A stretch of 45,492 nt of DNA from positions 54,750-100,241 of the forward strand of contig MNCI01007975.1 in NCBI GenBank assembly GCA_015680685.1, written 5' to 3'. Made by a program: the position numbers and the translations under genes. The stretch comes from Gnetum montanum (taxonomy: Eukaryota; Streptophyta; Gnetopsida; Gnetales; Gnetaceae). The notes beneath the pieces were generated by a model, which had not been told where the DNA came from, ran no database searches, and saw nothing but the letters and a program-made list of their open reading frames with translations. Shown here one piece after another: positions 12,199 through 23,900 of the stretch; position 1 is the stretch's first letter, and each line of letters begins with the position of its first letter.

Positions 12199-12756
12199 AT
12201 GTATTATTATTATTATTTTTTTCTTATTAAGTTAGGTAATGCTTCAATAGTGCAATGTGTCTTAGATATAGGGTCTTTTATACATACTCATACATTGTTA
12301 ATCATTTATAAGTGGGCTTCAAAATTTGATGTCCAATTTGAAGAATATGCTAAAGTTCCTTGTTTTGTCAAGTTGTATAATATTTTGTTAATGTCTCAAA
12401 AAGTTGAATGGGAAATTGTTAGTCTTTTTGGTTCCATTAAGCATATGAAGTCTATTTTTACAACTTATGATTTTTGTAGATGTTTTTTTGTTGAAGTCAA
12501 CCTTCTTAATTGTAAAAAGGAATTAATATTACAAATGGGAGGAAAGACTTACATTTAGCAAATTATATTTTATAATCTTCCTACTTTTTGCAACTTTTGC
12601 CATCGTGATGGAAATTTGTTTAATGTTTGTTCATTTTTGCTCAAGAAAATAGATTCTGAAGAAAAGAAAACATGTGTTGAAGTTGAAGATAGAAAAACAC
12701 AATATGAAGTTCAAGATATGAAAAATCAAATTAATGTCAATGATAAGAATGATTAA
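12199..12756 (+). pseudogene. LINE ORF1-like protein fragment (DUF4283 / zinc-knuckle type)
   Basis: An open frame runs from 12199 to a TAG at 12556-12558 and continues in the same frame to a TAA at 12754-12756. Its second half reads CFFVEVNLLNCKKELILQMG, then the TAG, then NLPTFCNFCHRDG. This is the pattern of plant L1-type LINE ORF1 proteins: a VxVEVDL block, a LQIGGKxY block and a CX2CX4HX4C zinc knuckle. Here the knuckle histidine is Asn, and the TAG probably replaced a glutamine codon. It would bind the element's RNA if intact; as it stands it is a relic. The N-terminal part is weakly conserved and its start is uncertain. Confidence 0.6.
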
Positions 12757-13516
12757 ATGACAACAAAGAATCCCAGGAAGACAAAAACTCTTATGTATAT
12801 TTTTACCAATCTTAGAGAAAGGATTCAGAAGTATGGACAACCAGCTCACAAGGAAAACTTTTCCTTGTCTAATAAGAAAACTATGAACTCAATCATTAAA
12901 GCTAATGTCAACAAGAAGGTTATAGTTGATGTTAAAGATCCTTGACATAAGATCAATAACAAGTGACACGGTGAAGATCCTCCATTGGTGGTACCACTTT
13001 CCTGCTTTAAAACAAAAATCGGTATTAAGCCACAACTCTCTATCTTAGATCCTTTTGCTATTTTAAGTTCACGCATGGATGTTGTAAAGTGATGTAAATT
13101 TTATCTTGACTAGGACCTTCCTCATTGTTTACAAAAAAGCACCCCACCATCATTGGAAACGATGACCCTTATTTGAATTAGTATCTTACATTATGAAATT
13201 GAAAAATATAAGCAATGATAATTTCATCGTCATCCAAACCTTTTCTCACCTCATTTTTTATTAAAAGAAAAACATGTCTAGTCACATAATAAAATGTGGA
13301 TGAATCCAAACTTAAAAAAAAAAATAAAATCAAAAAAGTATACCCAGTAATATAGCAAGTAAAAATTTCAGTTCCGGCAAAAGGTGGACGATATCAAACC
13401 TGAGAATAATTGGCGACTGAGCTTGCACTCTCATTCAAAACCGACCACCGTTTTCTAGAAGCCGGGGAAAACAGGAGGACAGGCCAATTCAGTGAGGAGC
13501 TTGTAGCGTCCCTGGC
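12757..13516. other. Spacer and presumed LUG upstream region
   Basis: From 12757 to about 13350 the DNA is AT-rich with no gene. From about 13370 base composition rises in GC, as expected when entering a promoter of a constitutively used gene. No further element is claimed except the TATA box at 13517. Confidence 0.35.
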
Positions 13517-13523
13517 TATAAAG
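13517..13523 (+). promoter_or_regulatory. Candidate TATA box of LUG
   Basis: TATAAAG lies in a locally GC-richer stretch, about 30 bases before where a transcript leading into the 5' UTR exon would begin (about 13550). The position is consistent with the splice donor at 13775. No transcript evidence is available from sequence alone. Confidence 0.4.
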
Positions 13524-13549
13524 TCCTTGGTAATTAATTAAAATGGGCG

Positions 13550-13775
13550 GAACCGCTGCGTAATATCGCTGCGCCATACGTGACACACTTAGGAAAACCT
13601 TAAAACAAGGTTCTTTGATTCAGCAAAACTTAAAAAGTTCTTAGCATTTTATCCTCTTAATCTTTTGTGTGTGTTCTGTTCGATCCTGCATGCTTGCCCC
13701 AGAAGCGACGGCAACGCACCCTTCCTTGCGTCGAATCGGCCATCCGTCCATCCATCCATCCTTCCATGGTGCAAG
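13550..13775 (+). other. LUG: Probable LUG 5' UTR exon (start approximate)
   Basis: The exon would end at GTGCAAG followed by GTATGT (donor after 13775). A good acceptor, TTTTTACAG, ends at 14846, so a second 5' UTR segment would run 14847-14915 into the start codon. The exon holds a (CCAT)n run near 13740-13765. It also contains short upstream ATG frames, one of them 115 codons if unspliced (13665-14012), which splicing would shorten. The transcription start is inferred from the TATA box. Confidence 0.45.
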
Positions 13776-14915
13776 GTATGTATGCCCCAGATTTTTCATC
13801 TGGACTCGCGGCATAAGAAAAATAATTCTTCCTTTACATCCGCACTTGCTCGCGTTCTGTCCAATCTGAAAGCCCATGGGTTATATTTCATTATTTTCTT
13901 TGCGATTTCAGTGATTTTTGTTGATTCTGGAATCGTAAAGTCTTTCGATTTTGAAGAAGGCTATACACCTGGACTGTTGATTTTTCGCGTATTTGAGAAT
14001 GCGCTGGGCTAAATGCAAGTTGGGTTTCTTCCCACGTTTTACGTCAAATTTTGCTTATGGTTGGAATTTGAGTTGCCTTTTGCACGTGGTTGATCTCTGA
14101 TGTTTTCGAACAACCCTGTACCGGTTAAGCAGTTGGCTAGTCAACGGAATTCTTATATATCGTGCAGGCCACTTTTGTCTTATGTAAAACGAGTGCAGAG
14201 ATTCATTGATAGAACGACAATAAAAAAAATTCTAGCCCTAATATCCTTTGAACGTTAGTCGTTAAGTTTGATAATACGTAAGTATATTTTTTCTCATTAT
14301 AACGCACACTCCTTTACGCCCGATATTATAGTAAGTTGTTGTTACCATCGGAATATAACAGTTCCGTTATATATTTGCCATAATTTTTTAATGCAAAAAT
14401 GTATTTATGACAACTTAACTGTTGTGGTTAACTTCATTCTTTGTCAATATCTAATATAAGTAAGAACTAAATCTCAAAAGTGTGTTTCATGCACAACTAT
14501 CATGCTTTTTGTCTTATGTAGATTTTAGGTTGTTGGATAGCTATATTCATAGATTAAGCTTCTCAAATTCAAGCGTTTAAGATTCCATGGTTATTAAATG
14601 ATAATTTGAAACTTTGAATTGGTATTACTGGTTGATGTAATTTTGACTTACTTTATTTTTTATTATTTGCTTGTTTCCAGACCAAAGCTTAAAAACGTTA
14701 TTTCATTAGTACGTGAATAATTTTGAAAGTGCTGTACCTTAATTGGGTGCCTCGTTTTCATGATTGGCCAAAAGTCTTGTTCATTTTCTTGCTCATTAAC
14801 ATGTAAGATTGTGCATCTTCCTTACACAAAAAGTTGATTTTTACAGGACAACTTGTGAAACTTGTGATGTAATAAAAATTTAAAGGACCAGGAATCATAT
14901 TTTCCTTTCTCAATC

Positions 14916-17900
14916 ATGTCTTGGGAAGCAGATAAGATGTAAGATGTTTTATATGTGCACCGTTATTTCAAGGAAATGAAGTTACTAGTTGAGGAAAGTC
15001 ATTTTTCCTATGTTTATTTTTTCTATTTGCAGGTTAGATGTATATATTTATGATTATCTTGTTAAGAGAAAATTGCAAGCATCTGCAAAGGCTTTCCAAA
15101 CTGAAGGGAAAGTATCTTCTGAACCAGTTGGTATGGTATCATATGTTGATCATAATCTTTTTATACATTTATTTTATTATATAATTATCAGAAAGGGTGT
15201 AAAAATGCAGCTTCCTTGTTGGCATAATTTTTTTAAAAAAAGTTTTCATCGTATTCGACACCACTACTGATGTTTCAGTAATAATGTTTGAACTTTGCAT
15301 TCTTTAAAGCCATTGACGCACCTGGAGGTTTTCTATACGAGTGGTGGTCTGTGTTCTGGGACATATTCATTTCTAGAACAAATGAGAAACACTCAGAAGT
15401 TGCTGCTTCATATATAGATGTATGTTATTTTTGATCTTCCATTCTTACGTACCTTTATCTATCTTGTTTGTTTGTTTTTTAATTAAAATTTTTGCTTGCT
15501 TTGGTATGGAGTAAATTTTTTTTCACAATATTGAAAGAGTCTTTTCTCTATCCATTATTCACTTGCCTCAAAACTAGCCATTATACCTTAAAAAGTTAGT
15601 TCTTTTGCTTTTTCTTTTGATTTTAAAGTTAAAAGCTAATCTTAAAAATTTTTAAATCTAGCTGTTACCTTCTCCGTCTCTTTATTCTCAAGAAATGGCT
15701 TGCAACCGGTATGAATCTGGTATAATTCAAAAAAGTCATGATACAGTGTAGTATATCTATTCAATTTTTTAAGAATTCTCTTAATGATATTCTTTTTGGA
15801 ATTTAATTCAAATTAGTTGATTTGAATCTTGCAATATAGGTTATTTTATTTTACAAGAAAAATGATAATCAATATTATATTAATGAATCCATATTTTTGA
15901 ATACAAATAAAAGACACAAATTCAAAAAGCACGGGAACGGGAGCAGCAACAACAGCATCCTCAGCAACAGCAACATTCTCAGGTCCAACTTCAACAAATT
16001 CAACTCCTTCAAAGACATCATGCACAACAGCAGCAACAACGTAGAGATGGAGGACAACTTTTGAATTCTGCCTCTAATGGATTAGTGTCTAATGAACCCT
16101 TGCTGCGTTCAAACCAAGGAACAGCTAATGCTATGGCAACAAAAATATATGAGGAGCGCCTAAAGCTTCCCCATCCCCGAGATGCCATGGATGATGCAAA
16201 CATGAAGGTAATTGTGATGTCAACGGATAGTGTTTAGTAATGTGCTGAGTTGTTAATAAATTATTTTTTAATACATGAAAAAGTTCTAAAATTACTAAAA
16301 TTTAGAACTGACACATGCTCAAAATCTACTTATTTCTTTAAGAGATTTGGGGATAATTCTACACAGATTTTGGATGCAAATCCATCGGCAATGCTAAAAC
16401 CAATTTCTCAACATGGCCAGCCAGCAGGGTATGGTGTATGAATTTTTATTTATAATTAATATTTTTTTTTGCTGTTGAAAATATGTACATTTACTTATTT
16501 TGTTTAAATTTATGTTGGAGTTGACAACATCTATTTACATGATCTAAATAAATTTTTGAATCAATGTTTATCTTCAAAATGCTTTTGCAGTCAAGTGTTA
16601 CAAGGATCGCCAGGGAATATTTCAACAGCTATGCATCAGGTGTAAACTCTTACTAATAAGCCTTTTATATTAGTACCGCTTGTTCTTTTAATATGTGCAT
16701 GTTAACTGGCTTCTTTAGAGTACAAAGTACTATCAGCAGTAAATGTTGTGCATTGACAAATGGGCACACAGGATACCAAAAATGATATGAGCGTTGTTCT
16801 TAATCAAAGATCAAGTACAACAGATCCTGCTTTATATGGAGTGTCTGGGTCTGGCATGTCTAAACCAAATTTGCTGCCGCCGCAAGGTCATGAAAATAAC
16901 TTTAATTAAACATTTTTTGATAATAAGTTTAGCCATATAACTAGAAGGTAGTAGTAGAATCAAATATTGGGCCAAATTGCTATCTCATGCTTGTTGTTAT
17001 TTTAAATGCCAGGTGTCAATCAGGGGCAGAATGCATTACAAACATTGAAGGGGTACCCACTTGCTGTAAGTTTTTTTTTTTGCTTTTTAAATTTAAATAT
17101 GCATTCATTCATTTTTGCTTAATTATTTTTTCAACAGTTAAACCATAGATTTTGTTAATTAAAAACTAAATTTGAGGACATCTAGGAATTCCTTGGGATT
17201 TTAGATGTTAACAAGGTAGCATGGTTAATGATCTATTTTAGATGCAACAAAAAAAATTCCAATTTAATGGGAAGCTATGACAGAAATTCCAAAGGCTATT
17301 ATCTGTTGGATTATGTTTCTCAGATTACCCAAATGGAGTTCTGGATTTAAACTATATATACTTGAAAATGAACACTCAAAAATGAAATTTGTACAAATTT
17401 GTCACCTCTAGTTCGTCATCCAATCAACCTACGATGAAATTAATACCTTTGGATCTTTGTACTATGAGCTGGAAGCATGTCAAATATATTGTGTTGCATA
17501 TGGAACACAGCTTTGTTGGTGGTTTGTGTTTGTACGCTGAACTGGTAACTCTGGTCTGGAACACTCAATTTTTCCAACATCCCATCCAGCTGTATAAGCT
17601 GACTTGACATTCGAAAGATAAGTTTCTAAAGGCTTTGTTTGTTTGACAAGTGGTTCAAGATAACTGCATTGGGATGCCATCCCTGATAAAACCTTCACTT
17701 TGTGCACTACATGCAGAACAAATGAGTCTCCATGAATTAAAACATATCCATCTACTAGTAAGTTATAGTGATTTGCGATTTACCAACACAATGGTCCGTT
17801 CATATGTGTCAAAAATTATGAACTTCCATCTTGCATGCTTTCAACCTTATACCACACCCACTATTTTCTTGGCTTTTGGTGCTGGACACTCTTATAACAA

Positions 17901-20900
17901 AATATCATTGGTGTCATTCTTTAATTGTTCCTCTGGAGGCATGAAAAGTACTTTTTGAAGCCTGCAAGATTTCATGTAGTGTAAACAGTAGAATTTGTTA
18001 AGATGCATATAGGCAGTTGTCTCTTGATATTAGGCAACAAAAACTCTGAATCTAGCAGTCTAACTGCATTGATAGTAAAAAGAAAATGAAGAATCCATGA
18101 AGGAATCTTAATAACCATTAAGATAAAAACTAAAAAACAATTTTAGACCACAATGCTCCATTTACTCAGATAAATTGGTGTACCCAAAATCACTGCTCAA
18201 AAGAGCACCTTCATCCTTGAGAACCTCTAGAGCTTCCATGCATCGTCCAGCCCAGTCATGCAAACACAAACAGATACATGAATCATAAGCTATAAGATTA
18301 TGCCAGAAATTGTGGCCACTGCATTGGGAAACCATGATCAATATCTTACTAATATACATGAGATTAGTGTTGCATATTTCATCATCTTAGCCTTGTCTCA
18401 ACAAAATGAGATATTTTATTATTTGTTGCATATTTGATTTTATTAGTTGTCACTGAAGAAAAGGAAATAAGTGAAATATTGGCACAAGATAACCATTGTA
18501 GTATCACATTTAAAACCTAACATGGAATTCTTGGGACTGATTTTGGCTCTCTTAAATGTGCTCTACACTCCCTCCTCTTCCTTGTAATTCCTGTGAACAA
18601 AATATAGAGTCATAAAACTATTGTCATTGAAAATGTTGGAATTGTTTGGTAATGTAAGTTTGCATATTTCTTATAGCTCTGTACGGTAGATGCTTTTGTG
18701 GAAACATGAAATGGCTCAATTTCTAACGTTGGCTCTATCTCAACTGGTGGATGCTCCCCTTCTGATCTCATGGAATGAGTTTGCAATTTCCTTTGGCTTT
18801 TGGGACCTGAGTGTCAGGTTTGCATTTAAGTATTGGTGGAGTAGTGGGAGTACTCATTTCAGGCATAGGATTACCATTATTAATAAAACACAAAGATCCT
18901 AACATTCCTTACTCTATCAAAAAAGACCTGAATCTTGCATGAATGGACTCATTAGGTGCAACTAGTCTGTAACAATTTAATCAGTGTTCAAATAAATTTT
19001 TATCTTTAAAATTCAAAAGCATCAGCTAAAGTTATTTAAAGTTCTTATGTATTAATTCCAAACTTTGATAAGCCTTGAAGGGATTTTCACACAGCAAGAA
19101 AGAAAATGCCTCACGTTGCAAGGGGCATGTTTTTCAAGTCGTAAGACCTGGGTTCAAGCTTGAGCGGAGCAACTTGAAAGAGGTTAGACTTTCGCTCATC
19201 CATTGCCCTCTTAGGACCCTGCATTGGCAAGATGATCATTGAGCCTTTGGGTGATAATCCTATAAGAAAGAAAATGCCTTGGATACTTTTCCCCATTTGT
19301 CTTACATTTCAACATCTTAAGTTGAAATAGTCCTCTTGCATTTCAACATCTTCAATTGAAATAGTTTTAGAATTGTGTTTGCGAGCACTAACCCTACTTT
19401 CCCAAGTTGCAAAATCTCTCTCTAACAAAGGATATCTAGGGGTTTGCATTCCAAATAGGGAAAGCTTGGAAGTTGCTTCAACAATTGTTGGTATGTCCCA
19501 AGTGCCACAAACCCTAGCTCTTCTTGTTTTGGGTAGGGTCTTGAAGTAGCCATGGTCGACATAGCTATCAAGTTGGAGCCTATTAAATCCTTGCAAGAAA
19601 GCATTTTCTTGGATCTTTTCTGAATCAGAGGAGTTTTCCTCCAGGTCCCCCTCGTCCTTCTCCTCCTTTTGCTTGAATGAATTGTAAGGACTTTGATTTA
19701 GAGTAGAGGAAACACTTTTATCATCATTATAAATGTTAGTCTGAAATAGGACAGGACCTTGTTCAAGTTGTTGATTCTCAAATTCAGGGCTATGTACATC
19801 ATGGTTCTTCTAAAACAACATTGGGGCTAATATTCTTGCATGTTGATACAATCACCTATTTCACGTGAATGCCCTGTTACACCCACTAAAAATCACAACA
19901 AAGCTTTTGTCATTGATGTTAAATAAAGGATTTCTTGTGTTGGAATCACAGCAAAGCTTATGCAATTCTGCAGAAAATTTTCCTTGGATGAATAGGAAAA
20001 GCTGTTTACCTAGCTTACTCAATTGAGGGCATTTCCATCAAAAGTGTTTGTGAATATGTTCGAGTAGACTCCTGCAAGGAATGGATAACAAGAGAATGGT
20101 TGCAAAATGTGAATGAGTTTGATGATGAGGGAATGATATTGGTTTCAAATATACATGGGTCAAACGTGAATGGGCAGAGAAGTCCTTCCTCCCTTTTGGA
20201 TTTGGTAATTCAAAATTGGGCGCTGGCCGCCCATGGCTGAAATAGAAATTTTGGCTGTGAAAAAACTGCATATTTTCATGGTTACTATATCAATGAAAAA
20301 TATTTATGGTTGTTATTTTTTGGCCCTCAATATTACTACTGGGTATAATTGCATAAGAGATAGGCTTGAAACAGATTTTTTAATATTACTACTTGGTACT
20401 GCCTACTGCCTATTAGATAATGAATCTTAAAAAAAGAAGAAGGAAAAGCTATCCCATTGGGTGATAGAAGATTCCTTAATAGGTCGAAGGGAAATTTCTA
20501 CAAAGCTGTTATTAGTCCAGCGATCCCATTGGGTGTGGAATGTTGGTCTATCAAAAATATCAAACTTAATGCCTGCATGCAATGGAGATACAAATGCTGA
20601 GGTGGATGTTGAGTGTCATTGGGAAAGATCACATCAACTCCTCTCTTATTAGGGGAAGTTTGGGGGTAGCACCTATAGATGAGAAGATTCAGGAAATTTG
20701 TTTTAGATGGTTAGGTCATGTGCTAAAAGGACCAAAGAATGTACGTATTAGAAGAGTATGCTTTATTAAAGTTGAAAAGCTACAGAGAGGTATACCTAAA
20801 CAGATTTGGTTTGCAAGCATAAAGAAGGATATCAAAGATTTGGGTGTTAAGGCTTATTTGACTCTTAAAAGAAGTGAGTGGCAGACAAAAAATTTCACAT

Positions 20901-23900
20901 AGCTGACCCTATGTAATTGGGATAAGACTAGTATGATGATGATAACAATGACGAATTTCTATAGTAAGTGTACTACTTCTCATCTTCATTGGTCTCAAGT
21001 ATGGATAGACCAATATAGTCAACCTCTCTTCCTACAAACATTGCTAAAACAACATTGAGAACATTATAGATTAGCAACTCAATCAAGAAAAATATGATTG
21101 ATACTAATTCTTTGCTAATTATAGATTTAAAAAGCCTAAATTATTTTGATGATGATGAATAATGTTGAAATTTTCAATGCACCTGTTAGAAGAGGTTGCT
21201 TTGTTAAAGTGGAGAAACAACAAAGAGATAGACCTGAACATCTTTGGTTTGCAAGCATAAAGAAGGATATCTAAGATTTGGGTGTTACAGCTTATTTGGC
21301 TCTTAATAGAAGTGAGTGGCAGAAAAAAATTCTTATAGCTGATCCCATATAACCGGGATAAGACTAGGATGATGATGAACTTCTATAATAAGTGTACTAC
21401 TTTTAATCTTTATTTGGTCTCAAAGCACAGATAGACCAAGTTAGTCAACATCTATTCCTACAAGCATTGCTAAAACTAACATTGAGAACATTGTGGATAG
21501 GCAACTTGTTCAAGAAAATTATGATTGATACTAATTTTTTGCTAATTGTAGATTTAAAAAGCCTAAATTATTTTGTGGATGATGAATAACGTTGAAATTT
21601 TTAATGATATGGATTGTCAAACAGGAAGATACTTAGATACAAAATTTTTCATGTAGTTAAACAGTCTCGATTAATTCATGTATGAATATTGCAATTGTTG
21701 GAATAACTTTTTCAATGCATTGGGTATTCAATACATGACCAACATGACCATTTATTGAATACAAGTGTGGCAGCGTTCTTCAAGTACCTATTTGTTCTTT
21801 AGTATATAATTCATAATCAATTATTAGTCCTAGGATTGCATCTTCTTAGTTATTGAAGGACTCATCTTTTCTCCATATAATGCCCAGTTGTGGCATCTCA
21901 TTTCTTGTCATCTGATACTTGAGCTTGATTATTTGTTTTAAAATGTATTTGGTGTAATCCTTTTTTTAGAAGTTCAAGACTATTGTTATGGGTTTTATGG
22001 TTCTGAACTTTATATTGATCATCATCATCATCAACGTCCTATATACTATATTTTTTAAAGCATGGAAGGTTATGATAATATTTCTTTTAAATTCACAATG
22101 GAAAGCCAAGACTAAGTTTCCATTTGGTATGGATGAAGGGAATTCCATAGTGTTGCCTAGTGTTTTCTTTTGCCCCCATCCAATGTATCTTTTTGGTTAC
22201 AAGTAAAGTAACCAGTATGTTTGTAGGTGAAAATAGGCTTAGAAAGTGAGAGAACAGTTGGTGGGTGCTAATTATGTTTGCGTAAAATAAAATATTCTAC
22301 CTCTATCCCCTTAGATGATTCCTTAATTTATGAAAGGTTTCTAGTTGTACGGTGGGATCCTCCGTGAATAATGGTTGTAGCGGCTATTGGCTTGGTTGGA
22401 GTTACACCTAAAATTGGTCAGTTACAAAATCTAAGCTGAATGATGTTAGTTACAGATCAGGCCGGAATGTTGCAAGCAATCAATGTGGCAGTTACTAGAG
22501 AGATGCCAATATCGTATAAATAGAGACCTAGGGAAGAGCCATAGGTTTATTATTATTATTTTAATGGAAGGTAGGAAAAGGCTTTCTTGGGCTTTGCATT
22601 CACTTATATCCAAGCTTCTTAGCTGCATTTCATAAGGGGTTTGTGAGTGAATCAAGCTTTTTTTCCAACATGTGTAAGAATTAGATACTATGGGAGAGTT
22701 CTGTGTAAGCGTTAGATGGGTGGGAGATCTGTTGGAATAAGAGATGTGAGAAGTACACCTTGATTCTATACTGCTATTGAAAGTGTGAGAGGCTTGTAGC
22801 TGGGGGTTGAGATTTGGAAGGTTGGAGCACAAAGAGGATTCTCCAATTATTTGTAGCCACTTCTTAGTACTGCTATTGGCTTTAAATGGAATATGCTTGA
22901 CTTGTAAAATAGATACTTTATGTTTTGTTATGGTGCAAGCATTGCATTGTTTTTGGGTTTGTGAAGTTGTAAGGGTAAAGTGTTTGTGGTATTGCTTTGG
23001 TCATGCAGTGGACTTCCTTCTGTTATTATTATATTTTATCATTCTCCCTGCCTAGTCCCAACAATATAGGGTTGACTGCATGAGTTATCATTCACCATTC
23101 ACATCTATCAAAATTTAAAGTTTGATCTATTTGCATTTTTTTTTTCATATCGTCTGTAACCATTTCTTTCCTTATCTTTTTTGATCTTTCTTTCAACAGG
23201 TTTCTTGGAACTGTGATGTGGTAACCTTGTTTGAGAGGATCATTATCTGATGATCTTTAAACATGACCAAAGTTTCTAAGACACAATTCTTGCAGCTTAT
23301 CTAAAATAGAAGCAACTTAAAGTCTTCCTCTATTATCTGTATTGTGAAATTTTTCTCATCTTGTAACATTCAACATCTTTCTAAGCATTTACATTTCTAC
23401 CACATTTCTATTATTATAGTTCATTTAAAAAATGTTGCAGGCCTGCAGCATTTATCCATTTGTGGATACTCGTATTGGATTGTAAGTGCTTAGTGTTCGA
23501 GCATATTTATATGCAACAGCAGGTTGGGGAATGAGTCCATTGAGTACTTTAACAGGATTAATGAAAGAAATGTGTTTTATGTTTCTTTGGGGTCTTTTTG
23601 ATGCACACGATGGTTTGGTTGGAAGTGTACTTAGGACATAGAGTTTCCAGACAGCAACCATTTTCTGTCTGAATGATATAGGTTCTTAGTTGAAATTCCA
23701 TTGTGTTTGGTTATTTAAATCAAAGCTTGGATATCTTCATTCATTGAGTTGGAGATCATTTTTTTTATATTTTCTTCTTGAACCAGCAGGTGGTTTCATA
23801 GGCCTATGTGGGAGTAGGAATGATTTCCTTCCTTGTACCATCTATATCTTGCATTTCTTTCCTTTTCTTCTTGGTTTTCTGTAAATCCTACTATAGTGTT

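Noticed and set aside
13665-14012. 115-codon open frame near the LUG promoter
   Set aside because: It crosses a good splice donor at 13775 and has no conserved content; best read as 5' UTR plus intron.
18690-18902. 70-codon + strand open frame
   Set aside because: It is the antisense of the pseudogene's exon 3 equivalent, so it is not an independent gene.
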